This document shows, piece by piece, positions 55,841 through 62,987 of a stretch of 64,000 nucleotides of DNA (its first letter is position 1; the number at the start of each line of letters is the position of its first letter). Source of the stretch: Demequina sp. NBRC 110054 (GTDB taxonomy: Bacteria > Actinomycetota > Actinomycetes > Actinomycetales > Demequinaceae); NCBI RefSeq assembly GCF_002090115.1, contig NZ_BBRK01000004.1:806001-870000 (forward strand), read 5' to 3'. The translations under genes and the position numbers were made by a program. The notes below the pieces were generated by a model, which was not told the DNA's origin, made no database searches, and worked only from the letters and a program-made list of their open reading frames with translations.

Positions 55841-56425
55841 TTGTCACTGCTCACCCTTCTGCTCACCGCCCTCGGTGTCTCCGCCGACGCCTTCGCCGTC
55901 TCCGTCGGCAAGGGCCTGCACCTGCGTCGACTCGTCTGGAAGCCCGCGCTCCAGCTCGCGATCACCTTCGGTGCGTTCCAGGCGCTCATGCCCGTGCTCG
56001 GGTGGCTGCTCGCGTCATCGTTCGCGTCCGAGGTCGAGGCCTTCGATCATTGGATCGCCTTCGGCCTGCTGGTCGCGATCGGCGCGAAGATGGTGTGGGA
56101 GTCGCGATCCGCAGACGACGACGAGGACGGCGACGAGGTTCCCGACGCTGACGTGAGCATCGGAACCCGGGAGCTGCTGGTACTCGGCATCGCGACGAGC
56201 ATCGACGCCCTGGCGGTCGGCGTCTCGTTCGCCTTCCTGCAGGTCGACATCGTCCTCGCGGTCGTGGTGATCGGCGTGGTGACCTTCGCCGCATCGCTGC
56301 TGGGCTATCGGCTGGGCCATCACGCGGGCGAGCACCTGCGCTCATGGGCGGAGCTCGCCGGCGGCCTGGTGCTGATCGGCATCGGCACCAAGATCCTCAT
56401 CGAGCACCTCGCCGCCGCGGCCTGA
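55841..56425 (+). CDS. mntP: Manganese efflux pump MntP
   Basis: The 194-residue protein has six helices and the twin MntP motifs [15 protein letters not shown] and [15 protein letters not shown], whose aspartates bind Mn2+. It exports manganese. The TTG start at 55841 is chosen because GAGAGGG precedes it and the length matches the family (about 190). The riboswitch upstream should switch it on when manganese is high. An acidic cytosolic loop ([15 protein letters not shown]) is typical. Confidence 0.95.
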   Translation: MSLLTLLLTALGVSADAFAVSVGKGLHLRRLVWKPALQLAITFGAFQALMPVLGWLLASSFASEVEAFDHWIAFGLLVAIGAKMVWESRSADDDEDGDEVPDADVSIGTRELLVLGIATSIDALAVGVSFAFLQVDIVLAVVVIGVVTFAASLLGYRLGHHAGEHLRSWAELAGGLVLIGIGTKILIEHLAAAA

Positions 56426-56447
56426 GATCCCGCGCGCCTCGCGGAGA

Positions 56448-56485
56448 CGACGAAGGCCCGGACCGTGAGGTCCGGGCCTTCGTCG
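56448..56485. terminator. Terminator after mntP
   Basis: CGACGAAGGCCCGGACC-GTGA-GGTCCGGGCCTTCGTCG is a perfect 17-bp stem with a 4-nt loop between convergent genes. Confidence 0.93.
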
Positions 56486-56532
56486 CGTTCCACCTCGCGC
56501 GCCTCTCGGCGGCTCGGCGGAGCCAGATCAGA

Positions 56533-57675
56533 TCAGCTCGCCTCCTCGGCGGGCTTGTCCTCCTTGGGGGCGGCCTTCGCCGCGGGCTTCTTCGCGGGAG
56601 CGCGCTTGGCGGGTGCCTTCTTGGGCGCCATCGCCTCGTCCTTGCGCTCCTCGGGCGTGAGGCCGTCCTCGCCGGTGCCGCCCTCGTCCTCCCAGACGCC
56701 CTCGGCATCGTCGATCGTGTCGGCCAGGCCGACCGCGGCGTTGTGGCGCGCCTCGTCGACCGACTCGGCGAACTTCTTCGCCTCGGCGGTCGCGGTCTCC
56801 TTCACACGCTCGATCGCGGGACCGGCCTGCTCGGAGATCTTCTTCGCCTCCTCGAGCGCGGTGTCCTTCACCCGCTCATAAGCAGGGCCTGCGGCCTCCT
56901 TCGCCTTGGCGTAGGTCGGGCCGAGCTGCGCGACGGCCTTGTCCCACGCGGGTCCGGCGGCGTCGACGACCTGCTTCGAGGTGGTCTGCGCGGCGTCGCT
57001 CACGGTCGCGAAGGCCTTCTTCATGGTCGACGTGGTCATGTCAGCGGCCTTGTTGACGTCGTGGCGGAGCTTCGCGGGAAGATCGCCGTCGGGACTCTCG
57101 AGCTCCCACTTGTCGTCGCCTGCCCAGGCGTCGCGACCGGGGTCGCGGCGCGCCCACGCGACGAGCGCGGCGCCCGCGGCGGCTGCGATCGCGACGGGGA
57201 TCAGCACCTTGGCGGCCGAGCCGCCCTTCTTCTCGACCGGCTCCTCGCCGGCCGAGTCGACCGCGGCGACGACCGCGGGGATGGCGGCGCCGATGATCGC
57301 GGCCTGCGCGATGTCTACCCACTCGGACGTCTTGTCTCCGGCCTTGTGGACGTAGGGGGACGCCTTGCGCGCACCCTTGCGGTAGGCCTTCTCGGCGCGC
57401 GGCTTGGCCCAGGCGACGGCCTCGTCGACCTTGGGACCCGCCCATTCGATGGCCTGCTCGTAACGAGGTCCAGCCCACGCCTTGGCGTCGTCGACCTTGG
57501 GGCCAGCCCACTCGACGGCCTCTCCCACCTTGGGGCCAGCCCACTCGGCGGCGCGCTTGGCGGCCTCGGTCGCCGCCGCCGCAGCCTTGTCAGCGGCCTC
57601 CTTCGCCGCGGCCGCAGCATCCTCGGCCTGCTTGCGATACTTCTCGGCGTCGATGTCCACCTTGGGCCTTCCCAT
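56533..57675 (-). CDS. Repeat-rich single-span protein with WAGPKV repeats and a histone-like tail
   Basis: The 380-residue protein starts [20 protein letters not shown] with AGGAGG before the ATG. An Ala-rich coiled-coil head leads into four imperfect units of the form E-W-A-G-P-K-V-x-x-A ([20 protein letters not shown] and on). A membrane helix ([20 protein letters not shown]) follows, then amphipathic helices with [18 protein letters not shown]-type repeats, and a tail of [20 protein letters not shown] do not recognise a named family; the repeats resemble apolipoprotein/LEA helices and the tail resembles histone H1. A role at the membrane, possibly in contact with DNA, is only an inference. 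Confidence 0.75.
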   Translation of the reverse strand: MGRPKVDIDAEKYRKQAEDAAAAAKEAADKAAAAATEAAKRAAEWAGPKVGEAVEWAGPKVDDAKAWAGPRYEQAIEWAGPKVDEAVAWAKPRAEKAYRKGARKASPYVHKAGDKTSEWVDIAQAAIIGAAIPAVVAAVDSAGEEPVEKKGGSAAKVLIPVAIAAAAGAALVAWARRDPGRDAWAGDDKWELESPDGDLPAKLRHDVNKAADMTTSTMKKAFATVSDAAQTTSKQVVDAAGPAWDKAVAQLGPTYAKAKEAAGPAYERVKDTALEEAKKISEQAGPAIERVKETATAEAKKFAESVDEARHNAAVGLADTIDDAEGVWEDEGGTGEDGLTPEERKDEAMAPKKAPAKRAPAKKPAAKAAPKEDKPAEEAS

Positions 57676-57756
57676 GGCGAGCCTCCTGTCCCCTGTTGGT
57701 GTGCCTTTTACCCATCGTGCCACCTACAACGCCCTGAGGCGAGGCCTTATGCCACA

Positions 57757-58305
57757 ATGACGAACATGATTGCAACGCTCCAGACCACGGCCGGTGACAT
57801 CCGCATCGAGCTGTTCCCGAACCACGCCCCGAACACGGTGGCGAACTTCGTCGGCCTCGCGACCGGCGAGAAGGAGTGGAAGGACCCCAAGACGGGTCAG
57901 GCCAGCAACGAGCCCTTCTACGACGGCCTCATCTTCCACCGCGTGATCGACGGCTTCATGATCCAGGGTGGCTGCCCGCTCGGCACCGGCACCGGCGGCC
58001 CGGGCTACACCTTCGATGACGAGCCGCACCCCGAGCTCACGTTCTCCGAGCCCTACCTGCTCGCGATGGCGAACGCCGGCAAGCGCGTCAACCCCATCAC
58101 CGGCAAGCCCGCGGGCACCAACGGCTCGCAGTTCTTCATCACGGTGACGAACCCCGACTGGCTCAACGGCAAGCACACCATCTTCGGCAAGGTCGTCGAC
58201 GACGAGTCGAAGGCCATCGTGGACAAGATCGCCACCACGGCGACCGGCCCCGGCGACCGTCCGGTCGAGGACGTGACGATCACGTCCGTCTCCATCTCCG
58301 AGTAG
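57757..58305 (+). CDS. ppiA: Peptidyl-prolyl cis-trans isomerase, cyclophilin type
   Basis: The 182-residue protein (179 if ATG 57766 is used) has the cyclophilin core [45 protein letters not shown] and HTIFGKVV. It catalyses proline isomerisation during folding, in the cytosol. The place upstream of rhomboid and crgA is conserved in actinobacteria. Confidence 0.96.
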   Translation: MTNMIATLQTTAGDIRIELFPNHAPNTVANFVGLATGEKEWKDPKTGQASNEPFYDGLIFHRVIDGFMIQGGCPLGTGTGGPGYTFDDEPHPELTFSEPYLLAMANAGKRVNPITGKPAGTNGSQFFITVTNPDWLNGKHTIFGKVVDDESKAIVDKIATTATGPGDRPVEDVTITSVSISE

Positions 58306-58315
58306 TCAGCAGTAC

Positions 58316-59134
58316 ATGACCGCGTCGGGTGGCGGGACCGCCATGGAACCCGTGTGCCCCCGCCACCCCGACCGCGTCTCCTACGTCTCCTGCCAACGCT
58401 GCGGGAGGCCCACCTGCCCCGAGTGCCAGACCCCGGCCCCGGTCGGCATCATCTGCGTGGACTGCGCGCGCGAGGCGCAGCGCCAGTCCCGCTCGGTCGT
58501 GAACCGCCTCGGCTTCACGAGCGCGTTCGGCAAGCCCTATGTCACGTTCACGATCATCGGGCTCAACATCGTGGCCTACCTGTACGGCACCCTGATCCTC
58601 GGGGGTGGACTGTCCGACCTCATCTACGGGGTCAACGGCGGTGACCCTTGGCCGGTTCGATGGGGTCTCTGGCCCGAGATCGACGGTCAGCTCGGCGGGT
58701 TGGGCGAGGAGTGGTACCGATGGATCACCTCGGGGTTCCTTCACTTCAGCCTTCTCCACATCGGCATGAACATGCTGGTGCTGTTCCAGTTCGGCACGCA
58801 GCTCGAACCGATCATGGGGCGCGCCCGATTCGCGGCGCTGTATGTCATCTCCCTGCTCGGCGGCTCGCTCGCCGTGGAGCTGCTCGCGAGCTCGGGTGTC
58901 CACGGCGGAGCCTCGGGGGCCATCTTCGGGCTGTTCGCCGCGTATGCCGTCGTCCTGTACAAGCTCAGGATGAACTACCAGTCGGTGGTCACCACGGGTG
59001 GCCTGTGGCTCGTGCTGGGCTTCATCGTCCCTGGTCTGTCATGGCAGGCGCACCTCGGCGGCGCGATCGCCGGCGCTTTGACGATGCTCGCGATGCTGCA
59101 CTGGGTGAAGAGCCCGCAGCGCGCCCGACGCTGA
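58316..59134 (+). CDS. Rhomboid family intramembrane serine protease
   Basis: The 272-residue protein has an N-terminal zinc-binding B-box-like segment (CPRHPDRVSYVSCQRCGRPTCPECQ, IICVDCARE) and a six-helix rhomboid domain. The catalytic serine is in GGASGAIFGLF, the histidine in WQAHLGG and the asparagine in HIGMNMLVLFQF. It cuts membrane proteins. ATG 58343 is an alternative start. It is eleven bases after ppiA. Confidence 0.94.
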   Translation: MTASGGGTAMEPVCPRHPDRVSYVSCQRCGRPTCPECQTPAPVGIICVDCAREAQRQSRSVVNRLGFTSAFGKPYVTFTIIGLNIVAYLYGTLILGGGLSDLIYGVNGGDPWPVRWGLWPEIDGQLGGLGEEWYRWITSGFLHFSLLHIGMNMLVLFQFGTQLEPIMGRARFAALYVISLLGGSLAVELLASSGVHGGASGAIFGLFAAYAVVLYKLRMNYQSVVTTGGLWLVLGFIVPGLSWQAHLGGAIAGALTMLAMLHWVKSPQRARR

Positions 59135-59190
59135 CTCCCTTCAGCCGCGTCGCGCTCCCCCCGCTCGTTACTCACACCGGTGTAATTCCC

Positions 59191-59282
59191 TGTGAATAAC
59201 ACGGGTGTAGTTATCCCAAAGTGTGGAGAGCAATGTGGATAACTACACCCGTGTCATTCACATTCCCCCAGCGTTATCCACA
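59191..59282. repeat. 26-bp inverted repeat with a cluster of DnaA boxes
   Basis: Arms 59191-59216 and 59237-59262 are inverted copies with one mismatch, around a 20-nt loop. Perfect DnaA boxes are TGTGGATAA (59234-59242) and TTATCCACA (59274-59282); one-mismatch boxes are TGTGAATAA (59191-59199) and TGTGGATAT (59314-59322). An ACAC-S-GGTGTA palindrome occurs three times (59174, 59199 and inverted at 59244). The region lies between the 3' ends of two convergent genes, so it is not a promoter. Confidence 0.85.
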
Positions 59283-59300
59283 GAACCGTAGGTGTGAGAA

Positions 59301-59340
59301 AGCCCCCGCACGCTGTGGATATGTCACGCGCACGGGGGCT
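59301..59340. terminator. Hairpin before the crgA 3' end
   Basis: AGCCCCCG (59301-59308) and CGGGGGCT (59333-59340) pair around a 24-nt loop that contains a DnaA-box-like sequence. Convergent genes flank it. Confidence 0.6.
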
Positions 59341-59381
59341 CGGGGCTGGGGAGAACCGGTGGTCTCCCGCGGAGGGGCTGG

Positions 59382-59627
59382 CTACTTCCAGCGCGTCAGC
59401 AGGCCCATCGCGACCGCGAAGAAGCTGAAGCCCACCAGCACGTTCCAGTTGTAGATCGGCACCGGGTACGCACCCTGGGTGATGTAGTGCACCGTGATCC
59501 ACGCGAGCCCGATGACCAGCAGCGTGATGATCGTCGGGATCAGCCACTTGGGGTTCTCGGACTGCGCCTTGCCCAGGTTGCGAGGGGCCTTGAAGGTCTC
59601 GCGGTCGTTCTTCTTGGCTCGTGCCAC
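59382..59627 (-). CDS. crgA: Cell division protein CrgA
   Basis: The 81-residue protein has the CrgA pattern ENPKWLIPTIITLLVIGLAWI and PIYNWNVLVGFSFFAVAMGLL, two membrane helices. CrgA recruits divisome and cell-wall proteins to the septum in actinobacteria. It is convergent with the rhomboid gene and divergent from the sortase gene. Confidence 0.96.
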   Translation of the reverse strand: MARAKKNDRETFKAPRNLGKAQSENPKWLIPTIITLLVIGLAWITVHYITQGAYPVPIYNWNVLVGFSFFAVAMGLLTRWK

Positions 59628-59762
59628 GTGTCTGCTCCTGTGAATGGCGCGTGACTCACGCGCGCGGTGGGCGGGATGCTGCCCCCAAGGCTACCGGCGA
59701 CCCCCCGCCCACGGCGAAACGGGCTGTTCGGCGCCGCGGCGCTCCCGTAGGCTTGGCCCATC

Positions 59763-60587
59763 ATGTCGCAGCACCCCACTGCCACGGCCACCCCGCCGCA
59801 CGGCACCGAGTCCCCACGCCACGGTCGTCGAGGCATGCGCGTGTTCGACCGGGTCCTGGGGATCACGGGCGAGCTGCTGATCGCGGCGGGAGTGCTGCTG
59901 GGCCTCTTCGTCGTCTGGCAGCTGTTCTATACGGACGTGCAGGCGGACCGCGTCCAGGACGCGATCATCGAGGAGTTCGTCGACGAGGTCGGCTCGGTGA
60001 CCGCGAGCGGAGGGGAGGCCGAGGACGGCGTCGGGCTCGACGTCACCGAGACGATCCCCGAGGAGTACCAGTTCACGGACGATCCTCCCGAGATGGAGGA
60101 GCCCGCGCATGCCGAGGTGTTCGGCCTCATGTACGTGCCGCGCTGGGGCGAGGACTACGTCAAGCCGATCGCGCAGGGCACCGACAAGCCGACCGTGCTC
60201 AACGTGATCGGCATCGGCCACTACGAGGGCACCGCGATGCCGGGCGGGTGGGGCAACTTCTCCGTCGCCGCGCACCGCACCACGTACGGCAAGCCCTTCA
60301 GCGACATCGACCAGCTCGAGATCGGGGACGCGGTCGTCATCGAGACCGAGGATGCCTGGTTCGTCTACGAGGTCACGGACCACGAGATCGTGCTGCCGAC
60401 CGCGGTCGAGGTGATCGCGCCCGTGCCTGACCAGCCCGGCATGGAGGCCGACGGCCGGTACCTCACGATGACGACGTGTCACCCGAGGTTCTCCGCAGCC
60501 CAGCGCTGGGTCGTGCACGGCGAGCTGCTGTACTGGGCGCCCACGGGGCACGGCGTGCCCGCCGAGCTCGTCGAGGAGGTCTCATGA
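59763..60587 (+). CDS. Class E sortase
   Basis: The 274-residue protein has one membrane helix near the N-terminus (GELLIAAGVLLGLFVVWQLF) and a sortase domain with catalytic His in SVAAHRTTYG, Cys in LTMTTCHPRF and Arg in SAAQRWVVHG. Class E sortases attach LAxTG proteins to peptidoglycan in high-GC actinobacteria. It is coupled by ATGA to the next small gene and then to pabA. No sortase substrate is nearby. Confidence 0.95.
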   Translation: MSQHPTATATPPHGTESPRHGRRGMRVFDRVLGITGELLIAAGVLLGLFVVWQLFYTDVQADRVQDAIIEEFVDEVGSVTASGGEAEDGVGLDVTETIPEEYQFTDDPPEMEEPAHAEVFGLMYVPRWGEDYVKPIAQGTDKPTVLNVIGIGHYEGTAMPGGWGNFSVAAHRTTYGKPFSDIDQLEIGDAVVIETEDAWFVYEVTDHEIVLPTAVEVIAPVPDQPGMEADGRYLTMTTCHPRFSAAQRWVVHGELLYWAPTGHGVPAELVEEVS

Positions 60588-60748
60588 TCTCGACATGGAT
60601 CTGGTCGCGGCTGCCGGGCAACGCCTGGATCAAGGCGCTGATCGTCGCCATCGCGTTCGTGGCCCTGGTCGCACTGCTGTTCGAGGTGGTGTTCCCGTGG
60701 CTCGAGCCCTATCTGCCCATTCAGGACCAGACCGTCGAGGGAGGCTGA
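60584..60748 (+). CDS. Small single-span membrane protein
   Basis: The 54-residue protein starts MISTWIWSRLPGNAWIKALI, overlapping the sortase stop (ATGA), and has one helix (LIVAIAFVALVALLFEVVF). Short proteins of this form lie between sortase E and pabA in many Micrococcales. Function unknown. GAGGAGG precedes the ATG. Confidence 0.8.
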   Translation: MISTWIWSRLPGNAWIKALIVAIAFVALVALLFEVVFPWLEPYLPIQDQTVEGG

Positions 60749-60749
60749 C

Positions 60750-61376
60750 ATGACGAGGATCCTCGTCGTCGACAACTACGACTCATTCGTCTACACGATC
60801 GTCGGCTACCTGCGCCAGATGGGCGCGGAGACCGTCGTCGTGCGCAACGACGCCGTCCACGAGGCCGGCGACGTCACCGACTACGACGGCGTGCTCATCT
60901 CGCCCGGCCCCGGAGCGCCCGCGGAGGCCGGGGCGTCGATGGACGTGATCCGTCGCTGCGCCGAGACCGGGACCCCGATGCTCGGCATCTGCCTGGGGCA
61001 CCAGGCGCTCGCGGAGGTCTACGGGGGAGTGGTCAGCCACGCGCCCGAGCTCATGCACGGAAAGACCTCGCAGGTGAGCCATGCGCAGGACTCGGTCCTC
61101 GCGGGACTGCCGTCGCCCTTCACCGCGACGCGCTACCACTCGCTGGCGGTGGAGAACCCGACCGTCCCCAAGGACCTCGAGGTCACCTGCTCGACCGCCA
61201 ACGGCATCATCATGGGCCTCAAGCACAAGGAGCTGCCGCTGCACGGCGTGCAGTTCCACCCCGAGTCCGTGCTGACCGAGGGCGGCCACCGCCTGCTCGC
61301 GAACTGGCTCGAGGTGTGCGGGATGCCCGACGCCGAGTCCCGCTCGGCCGGGCTGGGCCCGCTGGTCCGCAAGTAG
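60750..61376 (+). CDS. pabA: Aminodeoxychorismate/anthranilate synthase glutamine amidotransferase component
   Basis: The 208-residue protein has DNYDSFVYTIVGYLRQMG, the catalytic cysteine in LGICLGHQALAEVYGG and the His/Glu pair in VQFHPESVLTEGG. It supplies ammonia from glutamine to a PabB or TrpE partner for folate or tryptophan synthesis. In mycobacteria it is followed by pknB; here it ends the run, and a carotenoid gene lies convergent to it. Confidence 0.94.
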   Translation: MTRILVVDNYDSFVYTIVGYLRQMGAETVVVRNDAVHEAGDVTDYDGVLISPGPGAPAEAGASMDVIRRCAETGTPMLGICLGHQALAEVYGGVVSHAPELMHGKTSQVSHAQDSVLAGLPSPFTATRYHSLAVENPTVPKDLEVTCSTANGIIMGLKHKELPLHGVQFHPESVLTEGGHRLLANWLEVCGMPDAESRSAGLGPLVRK

Positions 61377-61396
61377 CGGCTGGCGCGGTTGAAGGG

Positions 61397-62275
61397 CTAG
61401 AGCCAGCCCTTCCACACCGCGATCACGAGCATCGTCACGAGGAAGCCGACCGGCTGGTTCAGCCACAGGAACGTGCGCCACCCCCGGTTGGCGTCCTCGC
61501 ACGTCTGGTCCGTGACCCTCAGGAAGCGCGCGACCGAGGCGACGTAGGGAAGCGGCAGCACCGCAGCGAGCGTCCCGGGCCACGGCTCGAGCAGCAGCAG
61601 CGCGCTCGAGAGCAGGTACAGCGCCATCGAGACCACCACGGTCGCGCGGGCCCCGAGCACGGTCGCGATCGAGCCGATGCCGCCCTCGCGGTCGGCCTTC
61701 ACGTCCTGGACGGCGCCGAACGCGTGGCTCGCCATGCCCCACGCGAGGAAGGCGACCCAGATCGGCCACACCGCCCTGTCGGTGAGCGTGATCCCCGCCA
61801 GCACCAGGGCGTACATGAGTGGGCCCGCGAAGTGCACCGCGGAGGTGAACGAGTCGAGGAACGACCGCTCCTTGAAGCGCAGTCCGGGCGCCGAGTAGGC
61901 GACCACCGCGAAGAGGACGACCACCAGCATCGTCCCGGCGGCGGCCGAGCCCTGCGCGAGCAGCCAGATCGCAAGCGGCACCACGGTGATCGCCGAGGCC
62001 CACAGGATCGCGCGATGGACGCGGCGCGCCTCGTCGCGATCGCGGATGACGTCGCCCTCGATCCCGCCCTTGCGGGGGTTCGCGAGGTCGGACTCGTAGT
62101 CGAAGACGTCGTTCACCCCGTACATCAGCAGGTTGTACGGGATGAGGAAGAACAGCGTCCCGACGATGAGCACCGCGTCGATCTCGCGCGCGGCGAGCAG
62201 GTAGCCGGCCGCGAAAGGGAAGGCCGTGTTGATCCAGGAGACGGGCCTTGAGGCCCGGACGATGCGCGCGATCAC
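61397..62275 (-). CDS. crtEb: Lycopene elongase / prenyltransferase (CrtEb type)
   Basis: The 292-residue UbiA-family protein has eight to nine helices and the Asp-rich motifs NDVFDYESDLANPRKGG and DVKADREGG. In C50 carotenoid clusters this enzyme adds two isoprenyl units to lycopene to give flavuxanthin. The GTG start overlaps the crtYf stop. Only the UbiA fold is certain; the specific role comes from the neighbours. Conversion to a decaprenoxanthin-type or related cyclic C50 pigment would follow. Confidence 0.9.
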   Translation of the reverse strand: MIARIVRASRPVSWINTAFPFAAGYLLAAREIDAVLIVGTLFFLIPYNLLMYGVNDVFDYESDLANPRKGGIEGDVIRDRDEARRVHRAILWASAITVVPLAIWLLAQGSAAAGTMLVVVLFAVVAYSAPGLRFKERSFLDSFTSAVHFAGPLMYALVLAGITLTDRAVWPIWVAFLAWGMASHAFGAVQDVKADREGGIGSIATVLGARATVVVSMALYLLSSALLLLEPWPGTLAAVLPLPYVASVARFLRVTDQTCEDANRGWRTFLWLNQPVGFLVTMLVIAVWKGWL

Positions 62276-62673
62276 TCGACGTCCTCGCTCGGGGTGGAGG
62301 GAGCATCGTCCCTGGCAGGGGAAGTCGGCGCCGTGGAGGACGTCGCCGTGGAGGACCCGGACGATGCGGTGGTCGCCTCGCGCGGCGCGAGCCGCCAGTT
62401 CCACCGCCACAGCGCGGGGACCAGCAGGACGGCGGCGATCGCGTAGCCGAAGTCCTCGATCGGGGCGATGGGGACGCGGATCCCGAGGATCAGCTCGTCG
62501 TCGTAGCCGACGATCCCGGCCCCGACGATGAGGTTGTCGAAGATCGCGGTGAGCGCGAGGAGCACGAGGCCGGTCCACACGAGCGGGAGCTTGGGCGACC
62601 TGCGCAGCAGCGCGATCGCGGGGATCAGCGCGACCACGAGCAGGAGGCCCATCATCGTCACGTAGTTCGTCAT
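62272..62673 (-). CDS. crtYf: C50 carotenoid cyclase subunit (CrtYf type)
   Basis: The 133-residue protein has three helices and the lycopene-cyclase-domain features DNLIVGAGIVGYDDELILGIRVPIAPIEDFGYAI. It is one half of a heterodimeric C50 epsilon or gamma cyclase. The C-terminal 25 residues (TASSGSSTATSSTAPTSPAR) are low-complexity and hold two copies of the dispersed 12-mer in the DNA. Start and stop overlap both neighbours by four bases. Confidence 0.9.
   Translation of the reverse strand: MTNYVTMMGLLLVVALIPAIALLRRSPKLPLVWTGLVLLALTAIFDNLIVGAGIVGYDDELILGIRVPIAPIEDFGYAIAAVLLVPALWRWNWRLAPREATTASSGSSTATSSTAPTSPARDDAPSTPSEDVE
62302..62368. repeat. Dispersed 12-mer variants inside the crtYf 3' end
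   Basis: AGCATCGTCCCT (62302-62313) and GGACGATGCG (62359-62368) lie in the low-complexity C-terminal coding part of crtYf; GGACGATGCG recurs at 62257-62266 in crtEb. Confidence 0.5.
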
Positions 62674-62987
62674 GACCGCGCCGCCTGACGACGCGAGAAC
62701 CACAGCCACAGGAGCAGCGTCTGATACGTGAGCAGCGTGAGGAAGAAGACCTCCTCGATCGGGATCTCCGGCGCGAGCAGGATGCCGGACTGGTACGGGC
62801 CGTCGCCGACGAAGAAGATCCCACGCTCGACCCCGAGGACGTCCCAGAACAGGAAGAACGCCACGGCGATGGCGAGGGTGAGCACGGTGCGCACCGGCTG
62901 CACGAACAGCGCGAGGCCGAGCCGGCGGTCGAGCGCGGCGAGGCCGACGAGGCTCACGAGCAGGGCCCCGAGGTAGACGAGTCCCAT
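62670..62987 (-). CDS. crtYe: C50 carotenoid cyclase subunit (CrtYe type)
   Basis: The 105-residue protein has three helices and the motif FFVGDGPYQSGILLAPEIPIEEVFFLTLLTYQTLLLW of the lycopene cyclase domain (LycC family). It pairs with CrtYf. The ATG overlaps the crtI stop, and its stop overlaps the crtYf ATG. Confidence 0.9.
   Translation of the reverse strand: MGLVYLGALLVSLVGLAALDRRLGLALFVQPVRTVLTLAIAVAFFLFWDVLGVERGIFFVGDGPYQSGILLAPEIPIEEVFFLTLLTYQTLLLWLWFSRRQAARS

Noticed and set aside
56344-57756. Upstream extension of the ppiA frame
   Set aside because: It runs antisense through the WAGPKV-repeat gene and encodes Leu/Gly/Arg-rich shadow sequence. Cyclophilin similarity begins at 57757-57766.
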